Source: Candidatus Blastococcus massiliensis AP3 (lineage in GTDB: Bacteria; Actinomycetota; Actinomycetes; Mycobacteriales; Geodermatophilaceae). Taken from it: DNA of 64,000 nt. The stretch spans positions 929,387 through 993,386 of the forward strand of contig NZ_HG931173.1 of assembly GCF_000582785.1 (NCBI RefSeq), read 5' to 3'. The notes beneath the pieces are model-generated. The model saw only the letters and a list, made by a program, of their open reading frames with translations, was not told where the DNA came from and searched no databases. The translations under genes and the position numbers were made by a program. This document shows, in pieces, positions 16,691 to 27,154 of this stretch (its first letter is position 1; the number at the start of each line of letters is the position of its first letter).

Positions 16691-16827
16691 GGCGAGGGAG
16701 GACGCGCTGGGGCGAGGGAGGACGCGCTGGGGCGAGGGAGGACGCGCTGCGACGAGGGAGGACGCGCTGCGACGAGGGAGGACGCGCTGGGGCGAGGGAG
16801 GACGCGCTGCGACGAGGGAGGACGCGC
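16691..16827. repeat. Seven tandem copies of a 20-bp unit
   Basis: Seven head-to-tail copies of a 20-bp unit (GGCGAGGGAGGACGCGCTGG and close variants) fill 16691-16827, the last truncated at 17 bases. Variation is limited to two positions: GGCG or GACG at the start and CTGG or CTGC at the end. The unit is not a multiple of three and sits between the yceI terminator hairpin and the small membrane protein gene, so it is not coding. No spacers separate the units, which excludes a CRISPR array. Confidence 0.95.
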
Positions 16828-16863
16828 GAGAGGCCCCGGACGGTTCTTCGTCCGGGGCCTCTC
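16828..16863 (-). terminator. Terminator hairpin of the yceI gene
   Basis: A perfect 15-bp stem (16828-16842 with 16849-16863) closes a 6-nt GTTCTT loop. It lies 57 nt downstream of the yceI stop and directly abuts the tandem repeats. Confidence 0.8.
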
Positions 16864-16920
16864 TGCCTCGTCCGAGGGCCCGCCCTGAGCGTGCGAAGGG
16901 TGGGGAGGACGAGGTGTTTC

Positions 16921-17481
16921 TCAGGCAGTGCGGAGCACGGCCTCGATCTCGAGCTCGACGGTGACCTTGTCGCCGACGACGACGCCGCCGCCGTCCATCG
17001 GCATGTCGATGTCGACGCCGTACTCCTTGCGGGAGATCTCGGTCTTGGCGCTGAAGCCGGCACGCGTGCCGCCGTAGGCGTCGGGGCCGAAGCCGTTGAG
17101 CTCGAGCGCCAGGGTGACCGGCTTGGTGATGCCCTTGATGGTCAGGTCGCCCTCGACGGCCCAGTCCTCGCCCTTGGCGACGACGGCGGTCGAGCGGAAC
17201 GTCATGACGGTGTGGTTGCCCACGTCGAAGAAGTCGGCGGAGCGGATGTGCGCGTCACGCTGCTCCTGACGGGTGTCGATCGAGTCCATGTCGATCGTGG
17301 CGGTGACCGACGACTGCGACGGGTCCTCGGCGGTGACGAGCTCGCCGGAGAACTCACGGAAGTAGCCGCGGACCTTGCTGACCATCATGTGGCGGACCGA
17401 GAAGCCGACGGTCGAGTGCGAGGCGTCGATGTCCCAGGTGCCGACGACGTAGCCGGGGATCTGGCGGAGGGTGCTGGTCAT
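16921..17481 (-). CDS. YceI family protein (lipocalin-like isoprenoid-binding)
   Basis: The 186-residue protein has the YceI pattern: WDIDASHSTVGFSVRHMMVSKVRGYF at the N-terminus and a C-terminal KEYGVDIDMP block. YceI proteins form a lipocalin-like beta barrel that binds polyisoprenoids such as ubiquinone- or menaquinone-type lipids. There is no signal peptide, so it is probably cytosolic, as in many actinobacteria. It is divergent from a MarR regulator gene, and two similar palindromes between them suggest repression by that regulator. Confidence 0.92.
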   Translation of the reverse strand: MTSTLRQIPGYVVGTWDIDASHSTVGFSVRHMMVSKVRGYFREFSGELVTAEDPSQSSVTATIDMDSIDTRQEQRDAHIRSADFFDVGNHTVMTFRSTAVVAKGEDWAVEGDLTIKGITKPVTLALELNGFGPDAYGGTRAGFSAKTEISRKEYGVDIDMPMDGGGVVVGDKVTVELEIEAVLRTA

Positions 17482-17494
17482 GGGATCTCCAAAT

Positions 17495-17545
17495 GGTTGA
17501 GCGTTTGACCTTCTCGTCGAGCCTAGCGTAGTTGAGCGCTGAACT
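17495..17545. promoter_or_regulatory. Paired operator-like palindromes between yceI and marR
   Basis: GGTTGAGCGTTTGACC (17495-17510) and AGTTGAGCGCTGAACT (17530-17545) are imperfect 16-bp palindromes that share GTTGAGCG and are exactly 35 bp apart. The stretch is markedly less GC-rich than the genes. The spacing and symmetry fit binding of a MarR dimer at both the yceI and the marR promoter. Confidence 0.65.
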
Positions 17546-17567
17546 ATTCCGCCAGTAGGATGCAGAC

Positions 17568-18080
17568 ATGACCGCGCACGTGTCCCCCGCCCCCACCGGT
17601 GCCCCGGCGTCCGACGAGACCCGCTGGCTGGACGCCGACGAGCAGGCGGCGTGGCGCGCGTGGCTCTACAGCGCCCAGCTGCTGATGGACCGGCTCGACC
17701 GCGAGCTCACGCACCGCACCGGGATCTCGCACGCGTACTACGAGATCCTGGTCGCGCTCTCCGAGGCGGACGACCGCCGGATGCGGATGAGCGAGCTCGC
17801 CGACCGCTGCCTGTCCTCCCGGAGCCGGCTCTCGCATGCGGTCTCCCGGCTGGAGGAGCGCGGCTGGGTGCAGCGCCAGGTCTGCGCCGAGGACGGCCGG
17901 GGCCAGCTCGCCGTCCTCACCGACGTGGGCTTCGCCGCGCTCGAGGCAGCCGCGCCCGTCCACGTCGAGGGGGTGCGGCAGCACCTGTTCGACCAGCTCA
18001 CGCCCGAGCAGGTCGGGAACATGCGCGATCTCGGCGAGACGCTGCTGACCCACCTCGACCCCCACCGCGGGCGGCGCTAG
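17568..18080 (+). CDS. MarR family transcriptional regulator
   Basis: This 170-residue protein has a winged-helix domain in the middle: the recognition region RMRMSELADRCLSSRSRLSHAVSRLEERGWVQRQ followed by a wing with CAEDGRGQLAVLT. Helices on each side make the dimer interface. Such regulators usually repress their own and an adjacent gene and release DNA on binding a small phenolic or hydrophobic ligand. It is divergent from yceI and has candidate operators between the two genes, so it likely controls yceI and itself. Confidence 0.9.
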   Translation: MTAHVSPAPTGAPASDETRWLDADEQAAWRAWLYSAQLLMDRLDRELTHRTGISHAYYEILVALSEADDRRMRMSELADRCLSSRSRLSHAVSRLEERGWVQRQVCAEDGRGQLAVLTDVGFAALEAAAPVHVEGVRQHLFDQLTPEQVGNMRDLGETLLTHLDPHRGRR

Positions 18081-18150
18081 GGGCACCCGACCCGGTCCGG
18101 AACGACGCCGCGACGGTCAACTGTGACTGTCGCGACGTGCGGTTCCGCTC

Positions 18151-18162
18151 TACGCTCCGCCG
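18151..18162 (+). promoter_or_regulatory. -10 element placed for a leaderless tetR transcript
   Basis: TACGCT (18151-18156) fits TANNNT and ends six bases before the GTG start. No Shine-Dalgarno is present. Transcription starting at or next to the GTG would give a leaderless mRNA. Confidence 0.5.
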
Positions 18163-18819
18163 GTGACCGCTGCCCCTGACTCCCCGCCGGCCGAGCCCCA
18201 GCCGCGCTCGCGGGCGCAGCGGACCGCCGACAGCCGGCTGCTGATCCTCGACGCGGCCGTGGCCTGCCTCGTCGAGGACGGGTACGCCGGCGCCTCCACC
18301 CTCGCCGTCCAGGCGCGGGCCGGGGTGTCACGCGGGCGGCTGCTGCACCACTTCCCCTCGCGCGCCGAGTTGCTGGTGGCCGCGGCCGAGCACCTCACCA
18401 CGACCGTGCTCGAGGAGGTGCGCCACCGCGCGGCCGCGCTCATGGACGACGGGCCGACCGGTCGGGAGCGCGTCGACCGCGCCATCGAGCTGATCTGGGC
18501 GACGTTCCAGGAGCCGCCGTTCTGGGCGGCGATGGAGCTGTGGACGGCGGCCAGGACGGACCCGGAGCTGCGGACCGCGCTGCGCAGCGTCGAGCGCCGG
18601 CTGCGCGCGGCCATCGCGGCCGTCGCGCACGCCATCTGGGGTCCGGCGATCACGGACGCCCCGCTCTACACCGACCTGGCGGAGCTGCTCTTCACCAGCA
18701 TGCGCGGCGTCGCCCTGGCCTACGCCTTCGAGGACCGCCCGGCCGCCACCGACCCGCACCTCGCGCTGTGGAAGCGGCTGGCCGCCCGCATGCTCGGCCT
18801 CGACGGCGAGGACGGCTGA
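18163..18819 (+). CDS. TetR family transcriptional regulator
   Basis: This 218-residue protein has the N-terminal TetR helix-turn-helix: LILDAAVACLVEDGYAGASTLAVQARAGVSRGRLLHHFPSRAELL (about 27-70). The remaining helical domain would bind a ligand and form the dimer. It is preceded by a -10-like element and palindrome-rich sequence (GTCGCGAC and GGTCAACTGTGACTGTC), which may be its own operator. The convergent patatin-like gene ends four bases after its stop. Its target is not evident; the acyl-CoA ligase and patatin genes nearby make lipid metabolism a reasonable guess. Confidence 0.88.
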   Translation: MTAAPDSPPAEPQPRSRAQRTADSRLLILDAAVACLVEDGYAGASTLAVQARAGVSRGRLLHHFPSRAELLVAAAEHLTTTVLEEVRHRAAALMDDGPTGRERVDRAIELIWATFQEPPFWAAMELWTAARTDPELRTALRSVERRLRAAIAAVAHAIWGPAITDAPLYTDLAELLFTSMRGVALAYAFEDRPAATDPHLALWKRLAARMLGLDGEDG

Positions 18820-18823
18820 CCGG

Positions 18824-19675
18824 TCACCCGATCCAGGCGTCGGCGACCCGGTCGACCACCGTCGCCGCCTGCGCCCGGCCGGCACGCGCCGACGGCGCCC
18901 GTGCGGCGGGGTCGAGCACGTTGCGGCCGATGGCCGCGCGGGCGCCGTCGTCGGGGGTGACGACGGCGACGCGGGCGAGCATGCCGGTGACCTGGGCGTC
19001 GACGCTGGCGATCGGCCCCACCCCGCGCGGGATGGGCGCCAGCACCACGAGCCGGTCGTAGCCCTGCGCGAGGTCGGCGTTGGCCGCCGAGCGCATCCCG
19101 CCGTCGACGTAGCGCTCGTCGCCGATGGTGACCGGCGGGTAGACCCCCGGGACGGCGCAGCTCGCCGCGACCGCCTGGAGGAGGGAGACGCCCGAGGTGC
19201 GGTCGAAGGGGCGGAACTCGCCGGTGTGCGCGTTCACCGCGGTGATCGTGAGATCGCGGTCGGGCCAGTCGCGGCCCACCAGCCGGGAGCCGATGACGTC
19301 CAGCCGCTCCTGCTCCGACGGCGTCAGCCCCGCCTTCTCCGCGGCCAGGGCGATCTGCCCGACCCGGCGGCGGAAGTCGACGTCGCGGCCACGGCTGACC
19401 AGCATCGCCCACGCGTAGCGGGCGAGGTTGGACCGGGACATCCGCGCCACCTTCTCCTGCGCGGGGGGCTCCAGCTGCCGCTGGAACATGGCCTCGAGCT
19501 CGGCACCGCTGGTGACCTGCGCCCCGACCACCGAACCGGCGGAGGTGCCGACGACGAGGTCGGCGCCGGTGAGGTCGACGCCGGCATCGGCGAGCCCGGC
19601 CAGGACACCGATCTCCCACGCGATACCGGTGATCCCGCCGCCGCCGAGGACGAGGGCCGTGCGCTGGTCGCTCAT
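18824..19675 (-). CDS. Patatin-like phospholipase family protein
   Basis: The 283-residue protein begins with the oxyanion-hole motif LVLGGGGITGIAWEIG and the nucleophile elbow GTSAGS (GxSxG), and has the catalytic Asp in YVDGGMRS, giving the Ser-Asp dyad of patatins. It should hydrolyse acyl esters of lipids. No signal peptide is visible, so it probably acts in the cytosol or at the inner membrane face. It is divergent from the acyl-CoA ligase gene (95 nt between starts), so fatty acids it releases could be activated by that enzyme. Confidence 0.9.
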   Translation of the reverse strand: MSDQRTALVLGGGGITGIAWEIGVLAGLADAGVDLTGADLVVGTSAGSVVGAQVTSGAELEAMFQRQLEPPAQEKVARMSRSNLARYAWAMLVSRGRDVDFRRRVGQIALAAEKAGLTPSEQERLDVIGSRLVGRDWPDRDLTITAVNAHTGEFRPFDRTSGVSLLQAVAASCAVPGVYPPVTIGDERYVDGGMRSAANADLAQGYDRLVVLAPIPRGVGPIASVDAQVTGMLARVAVVTPDDGARAAIGRNVLDPAARAPSARAGRAQAATVVDRVADAWIG

Positions 19676-19770
19676 GACCACATCGTCACAGACCCTCGAC
19701 AGCGCGTGTGGTCTGGGCCACGCTGACGGGCGAACGTCTCGACGGAGAGACGACGACACGAAGGATGGGC

Positions 19771-21510
19771 ATGACCGCCACACAGCAGACCACGACGTCC
19801 GCGGCCGCCAGCTGGCCGCCGGGGCTGCCCCGGTCGCTGGAGTACCCCGCGGTGCCGGTCGGCTCGATCCTCCGCGCGGCGGTCCGCAGGTGGGGCGACG
19901 AGGAAGCGTTCATCGACCACGACCTCCCGCTCACCTACACCGAGATGGGCGCCCGCGCGCACGCGGTCGCGAACTGGCTGGCCGACCACGGCATCGGCCG
20001 CGGCGACGTCGTCGCCGTGCACATCCCGAACTGCCGCCAGTACGTGCCGGTCTACTACGGGATCCTGCTGGCCGGGGCCACCTTCTCCCCCACCAACCCG
20101 CTCCTGCCGGCGGCCGAGCTGGCCGCCCAGCTCACCGACGCGGGCGCCACCGCCGTCGTCACCTGGGACCTGGTGCTGCCGCTGGTGCGGACCGCGCTGG
20201 ACGCGACGCCGGTGCGGACCGTCATCGTCACCGGTGAGGCGCACACCCTCGACTTCGCCGCCCGCCTCGACGTGCAGGACGGCGACGTCGACCTCGCGGA
20301 CCTGCTGACCGGCGACCCGACCGACCGGCACCTGGACGCCGGCATCGACGTCGACAGCGATCTGGCGCACCTGGCCTACACCGGCGGCACGACCGGCGTC
20401 AGCAAGGGCGTGGAGCTCCTGCACCGCAACGTGATCACCAACGTGCTGCAGTCGGTCTGCTGGACCACCGGCAGCGTGCCCGAGCTGGACGAGCACGGCG
20501 ACGTCACCATCCGGAAGGTGGTGGGCGACGACGAGTACCCGCTGGCCCCGGGCGAGGGCCGGCTCATCAACCTCACCCCCTGGTTCCACGCGATGGGCGT
20601 CGTCGGCTACCTCAACGGGATGGTCATGGGCGGCACGACCGTCGTGATCCACCAGCGGTTCGACCCGGTCAGGTACGTCGAGGACATGCAGCGCTACCAG
20701 GTCACCTCGATCGGCGGCGCGCCCCCGGTCTTCGTGGCCCTCCTGCAGGTGCCGGCCTTCCTCGAGGGCGATTGGTCGGGCATCCGCGGCGTGTCCAGCG
20801 GCGCCGCTCCGCTGCCGGTCTCCCTCATCGAGCGGCTGGGGAAGCTGCTGCCCAACGCCACGATCGGCGAGGGCTACGGCCTGACCGAGGTCACGATGAT
20901 GGCCACGAGCAACCCGTCGTTCCTCTCGGGCACCCGCAAGCCCGGGACCGTCGGCGTGCCGTGCTTCGACACCGAGATCAGCATCCAGCCGCTGGGCGGC
21001 GGCGAGCCGCTTCCGCAGGGCGAGCGGGGCGAGGTGTGCATCCGCGGTCCGCAGGTCATGCGCGGGTACGCCCACCGCCCCGAGGCGACGGCGGAGGTGA
21101 TCGACGCCGACGGCTGGTTCCACACCGGCGACGTCGGGATCATCGACGAGGACGGCTACCTGGCGATCGTCGACCGCACCAAGGACATGCTGCTCTACAA
21201 GGGCTACAACGTGTTCCCCCGCGAGCTCGAGGAGATCCTGTTCGGCGTCCCGGGCGTCGCCGGTGCCGCCGTCGTCGGTCGTCCCGACGAGGAGGCCGGG
21301 GAGCTGCCGGTCGCCTATGTCGTCCGCAAGGGCGACGACGCGGGCGCCGCGCTCACGGTCGAGTCGGTCATGGCGACGGTCAACGACAAGGTCACGCACT
21401 ACAAGCGGCTGCGGGACGTCGTCTTCATCGACGCCATCCCGGTCTCGGCCGCCGGCAAGGTGCTCAAGCGCGAACTGGCCGCCAAGGAGCGGGAGAAGGT
21501 CGGCGGCTGA
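19771..21510 (+). CDS. AMP-dependent acyl-CoA synthetase/ligase
   Basis: This 579-residue enzyme carries the ANL-superfamily signature YTGGTTGVSKGVELLHRNV (about 203-221), the GEGYGLTEVT motif and the hinge region DGWFHTGDVGIIDEDGYLAIVDRTKDM. The C-terminal catalytic Lys is in SAAGKVLKRELA (near 566). It makes an acyl-adenylate and then the CoA thioester, most likely of a medium- or long-chain fatty acid. AAGGA five bases ahead favours the ATG at 19771 over 19765. A strong hairpin follows the gene. Confidence 0.9.
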   Translation: MTATQQTTTSAAASWPPGLPRSLEYPAVPVGSILRAAVRRWGDEEAFIDHDLPLTYTEMGARAHAVANWLADHGIGRGDVVAVHIPNCRQYVPVYYGILLAGATFSPTNPLLPAAELAAQLTDAGATAVVTWDLVLPLVRTALDATPVRTVIVTGEAHTLDFAARLDVQDGDVDLADLLTGDPTDRHLDAGIDVDSDLAHLAYTGGTTGVSKGVELLHRNVITNVLQSVCWTTGSVPELDEHGDVTIRKVVGDDEYPLAPGEGRLINLTPWFHAMGVVGYLNGMVMGGTTVVIHQRFDPVRYVEDMQRYQVTSIGGAPPVFVALLQVPAFLEGDWSGIRGVSSGAAPLPVSLIERLGKLLPNATIGEGYGLTEVTMMATSNPSFLSGTRKPGTVGVPCFDTEISIQPLGGGEPLPQGERGEVCIRGPQVMRGYAHRPEATAEVIDADGWFHTGDVGIIDEDGYLAIVDRTKDMLLYKGYNVFPRELEEILFGVPGVAGAAVVGRPDEEAGELPVAYVVRKGDDAGAALTVESVMATVNDKVTHYKRLRDVVFIDAIPVSAAGKVLKRELAAKEREKVGG

Positions 21511-21544
21511 CGCTCCGCACCTGATCGCACGCCCCGATCCACCC

Positions 21545-21585
21545 CAGCCGCCCCGCCGGGTCGGATGACCCGATCGGGGCGGCTG
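21545..21585 (+). terminator. Terminator hairpin after the acyl-CoA ligase
   Basis: CAGCCGCCCCG (21545-21555) pairs with CGGGGCGGCTG (21575-21585), and the loop contains a second short stem, GGGTC with GACCC. It lies 35 nt after the stop. Confidence 0.75.
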
Positions 21586-21622
21586 CGCGCGCAGGCGGCT
21601 CCGCCTCACTACTGTCCGCGCC

Positions 21623-22699
21623 GTGGAGAACGACTGGGAGAGCGCCGACGCCGAGCACAGCGGGGTCCGGATCGCCCACGTCGAGCAGTCCCCCGTCCGG
21701 CAGGTGCTGCGGCGGGTGGTGATCGCCGCCATCGTGCTCGTCGTCGTCATCCTCGTCGTCTACATCGACCGGGACGGCTACGAGGACAGCAGGGGTGGCC
21801 CGATCTCCCTGCTCGACGCCGCCTACTACGCGACGGTCACCCTCTCCACGACCGGCTACGGCGACATCACGCCGGTCACCGACGAAGCGCGGCTCATCAA
21901 CATCGTGCTCATCACGCCCCTGCGGATCATGTTCCTGATCGTCCTCATCGGGACGACCCTCGAGGCGCTGACGGCGCGCTCGCGGGAGGAATTCCGCATC
22001 CGACGCTGGAGGTCCCGCGTGCGCCAGCACGTCATCGTGTGCGGCTACGGCACCAAGGGCCGTAGCGCCATCCGCTCGCTCATCGCCAGCGGCACGCCGG
22101 CGGACAAGATCGTCGTCGTCGACCCCGAGACGCGGGCCATCGACGAGGCCAACTCCATGGGCCTGACCGGCATCGTGGGCGACGCCGGTCGCACCGAGGT
22201 GCTGCGGCGGGCCTCGGTGGAGCGGGCCCGGGCCGTGATCGTGGCGGCCAACCGTGACGACGCCGCCGTCCTGATCACGCTGACCGTGCGGCAGCTGAAC
22301 CCGAGCGTGCCCATCACCACGAGCGTCCGGGAGGAGGAGAACGCCAACCTCCTCCGCCAGTCCGGCGCCGACACCGTCATCACGACGTCGGCGACCTCGG
22401 GCCGGCTGCTCGGCCTCTCCACCGACGCCCCCCGGGTGGTGGCCGTGGTCGAGGACCTGGTCACGGGCGGCCAGGGGCTGGATCTGCACCAGCGGACGGT
22501 GACCGCCAGCGAGGTCGGCCTCGGCCCGCGCGACCTGCGCGACATCGTGCTGTCGGTGACCCGCGGGGGCCGGACGCTGCGCTTCGACGACAAGCTCATC
22601 GGGACGCTGCAGCCGGAGGACGTCCTCGTCGTGGTGAAGGCGCACGACCCGGGCAAGCCGAACCGTCCCCCCTCGCAGCCGTCGTCGGTGCAGGCGTAG
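21623..22699 (+). CDS. Potassium channel family protein with RCK (TrkA-N) domain
   Basis: The 358-residue protein has two transmembrane helices around a pore loop with the K+ selectivity filter TTGYGD (about 77-82), then a cytosolic RCK domain beginning VIVCGYGTKGRSAIRSL with a Rossmann nucleotide-binding Gly motif, and a RCK-C-like end. It would form a tetrameric K+ channel gated by a ligand on the RCK ring. TACTGT (21610-21615) is seven bases before the GTG, with no Shine-Dalgarno, so the mRNA may be leaderless. Confidence 0.92.
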   Translation: MENDWESADAEHSGVRIAHVEQSPVRQVLRRVVIAAIVLVVVILVVYIDRDGYEDSRGGPISLLDAAYYATVTLSTTGYGDITPVTDEARLINIVLITPLRIMFLIVLIGTTLEALTARSREEFRIRRWRSRVRQHVIVCGYGTKGRSAIRSLIASGTPADKIVVVDPETRAIDEANSMGLTGIVGDAGRTEVLRRASVERARAVIVAANRDDAAVLITLTVRQLNPSVPITTSVREEENANLLRQSGADTVITTSATSGRLLGLSTDAPRVVAVVEDLVTGGQGLDLHQRTVTASEVGLGPRDLRDIVLSVTRGGRTLRFDDKLIGTLQPEDVLVVVKAHDPGKPNRPPSQPSSVQA

Positions 22700-22735
22700 C
22701 TGTACGGAGCCGGGGTCGCCTGAGCCCGGGACCCC

Positions 22736-24262
22736 TCAGCCGATCCGGCGCACCCAGGTGGTGGTCGGCTCGCCGCGTCCGCGGAGCTCGACCTCGACGT
22801 CCCGGACCCACCGCGTGCGCTCCTCCTCCGCCGCGGCGAGCACGGTCGACTCGCTGGCCACCGCCCGGCCGGGATGGTCCTTGGACAGCTCGGTCAGCCG
22901 CGCCGCCTCGTTCACCGGGTCGCCGATGACGGTGTACTCCAGCCGGCTGGCCGCCCCGACCTGGCCCGCCCACACCGGGCCGCACGCCACCCCCACGCCG
23001 ACGTCGACCTCGCCGGCTTCGGCGACCGCCGCGCAGATGCGGCGAGCCGCCCGCAGTGCCGCCCCCGCGGGATCCGGGTGGTCGGTGGGCGCACCGAAGA
23101 CGCACAGGGCGGCGTCGCCCTCGAACTTGTTGACCAGCCCGCCCTCCTCCTCGACGGTGTCGACGACGACGGCGAAGAACCGGTTGAGCAGTCCGACCAT
23201 CTGCTCCGGCCCGGTGCGGCGGACCAGCGAGGTGGAGCCGGCGATGTCGACGAACAGCGCGGCGACCGTGCGTACCTCGCCGCCGAGGCTCACCCCCGTG
23301 CGCAGCGCCTCCTGGACCACGGTCGCGCCGACGTGCCTGCCGAAGAGGTCCCGCAGCCGCTCCCGCTCGGCGAGTCCGGCGGCCATCGTGTTGACGCCCT
23401 CCTGCAGCAGCCCGATCTCGCCGGCGTCGTCCACCACGACGTCGACGTCGTAGTCGCCCTCCCCCACCCGCTGCACCGCCTGGCGCAGGTCGCGCAGCGG
23501 CTGCCCGACGGCGCGGGCGATGAGCAGGGTGGCCAGCCCGCCGACGAGCAGCGCGACCACGACCAGGAAGACCACCGCCGACTCGCCCGGGCCGTCGGGG
23601 TTGCTGGGGTCCAGGAACAGCAGGACCACGCCGAGCAGCGGCACCCCGCTGGTCAGCGCCCACGTGAGCAGCAGGCGCGGCCGGACGCCCAGGACCAGGG
23701 TGCCGACCGGTGGGTGGGCCGCCAGCGCCCGGGCGGTCACGGCACGGGCGGCGCGGGCGGTGAGCAAGTAGGTGACGCCGGCGGTGGCGATGCCGCCCAG
23801 GGTGACGGCGACGCCCACCCGGAGTCCGACCAGCGGCTCCGGGAAGATCATGGCGGAGGCCACGGCCATCAGCACCGCCCCGACGAACCAGACCGAGGCG
23901 GCGAGGAGCGCGGTGTCGAGGGGCAGGCGCAGCGCGTGGGCAGCCTCCGCCCCGGTCGGCTCGCGGCCGGCCATCAGCCAGTCGTTCGTGGTCCGCTGGC
24001 GGCGGAGCCCGGCGACCGTGGCGACCGGCAGCGCGACCACCAGGTACGCCGCCGCGAACCAGAGCACCTGGGTCCGCCCGGTCTGCCCGCTGCCGTCGTC
24101 GACGCCGAGGAGCAGCAGGGCGACGGTGGCGACGCCGACGAGGTTGGCCAGGATCACCAGCAGGACGATGAAGGGGACGGCGATGCGGTCGCTGGGCGCC
24201 CAGCCCGCCCACACGCCCTCCCGGGCGACCGTGGTCGGCCGCGTCCCGCCCTCCGAGGTCAT
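22736..24262 (-). CDS. Membrane-bound adenylate/guanylate cyclase with HAMP domain
   Basis: This 508-residue protein has six hydrophobic segments in the first half, a HAMP linker (AVGQPLRDLRQAVQRVGEGDY, about 255-285), and a class III cyclase domain from about 330. The metal-binding Asp lies in VAALFVDIAGSTSL and the second in NKFEGDAALCVFG; GDPVNEAARL is the usual later motif. The layout matches the mycobacterial Rv1318c/Rv1319c/Rv1320c/Rv3645 group of adenylate cyclases. It would make cAMP at the membrane in response to an unknown, possibly lipid, signal. It is convergent with the potassium channel gene. Confidence 0.9.
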   Translation of the reverse strand: MTSEGGTRPTTVAREGVWAGWAPSDRIAVPFIVLLVILANLVGVATVALLLLGVDDGSGQTGRTQVLWFAAAYLVVALPVATVAGLRRQRTTNDWLMAGREPTGAEAAHALRLPLDTALLAASVWFVGAVLMAVASAMIFPEPLVGLRVGVAVTLGGIATAGVTYLLTARAARAVTARALAAHPPVGTLVLGVRPRLLLTWALTSGVPLLGVVLLFLDPSNPDGPGESAVVFLVVVALLVGGLATLLIARAVGQPLRDLRQAVQRVGEGDYDVDVVVDDAGEIGLLQEGVNTMAAGLAERERLRDLFGRHVGATVVQEALRTGVSLGGEVRTVAALFVDIAGSTSLVRRTGPEQMVGLLNRFFAVVVDTVEEEGGLVNKFEGDAALCVFGAPTDHPDPAGAALRAARRICAAVAEAGEVDVGVGVACGPVWAGQVGAASRLEYTVIGDPVNEAARLTELSKDHPGRAVASESTVLAAAEEERTRWVRDVEVELRGRGEPTTTWVRRIG

Positions 24263-24365
24263 GATCAGCGCAACGAGACCGGGTGGGCACCGGTTCCGCG
24301 GGCTCGCCCGATCGTGGTCACCCGGTCATGATGGCCCGGATCCAGCGGCCACGCGGACGACCGGG

Positions 24366-24626
24366 GTGCTGCGGCGGATCGGGATCGTCGACCAGATGGT
24401 GGAGGCGAACCTCGGGTGGGTGCCCTACACGCAGCTGGCGAACGTCACCGGCCGCCCGGCGATCAGCCTGCCGCTGTACCGCACCCCCGGCGGCCTCCCG
24501 ATGGGCGTCCAGTTCGTCGGCCGGCTGCGCAGCGAGGACCTGTTGCTGCGCCTGGCCCGACAGCTGGAGCTCGCCGCCCCGTGGGCCCAGCACCTCCCGC
24601 CACCGGCGGTCGCCGCCGCGGTGTGA
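24366..24626 (+). pseudogene. C-terminal fragment of an amidase
   Basis: The 86-residue frame reads like the last part of an amidase-signature enzyme: FTQLAN-type YTQLANVTGRPAISLPLY, GLPMGVQFVGRL, and LLLRLARQLELAAPWAQ. These are the conserved C-terminal strands and helix of GatA/AmiC-type amidases. The catalytic Ser-Ser-Lys region (normally about 300 residues upstream) is missing; upstream DNA belongs to the cyclase gene on the other strand. No plausible promoter or ribosome site was seen. It is a remnant left by a deletion or rearrangement. Confidence 0.75.
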
Positions 24627-24650
24627 CGCGCCCGGCCGGGGCGCACCTCG

Positions 24651-27041
<2,391 letters not shown>

Positions 27042-27154
27042 GCTGCGGTGCCTCCATCCGTGCGGGCCGTCCTCGCCGACGGTCCGTTGTCTACCAGCGG
27101 GATCCGACAGGAGTGACCGCGCGGGGCCCGGATTCTCAGCGGCCGGCCGGGGGC

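Noticed and set aside
16691-16827. CRISPR array
   Set aside because: The 20-bp units are directly adjacent with no spacers, and no cas genes are present.
16680-17063. Repeat-containing protein encoded by the 20-bp units on the minus strand
   Set aside because: The frame overlaps yceI in another frame and the repeat is not a multiple of three, so it reads as three different peptides; no ribosome site.
22709-22736. GGGGTC/GACCCC hairpin between the potassium channel and cyclase genes
   Set aside because: Six pairs with a long loop; possible terminator, but not above chance for this base composition.
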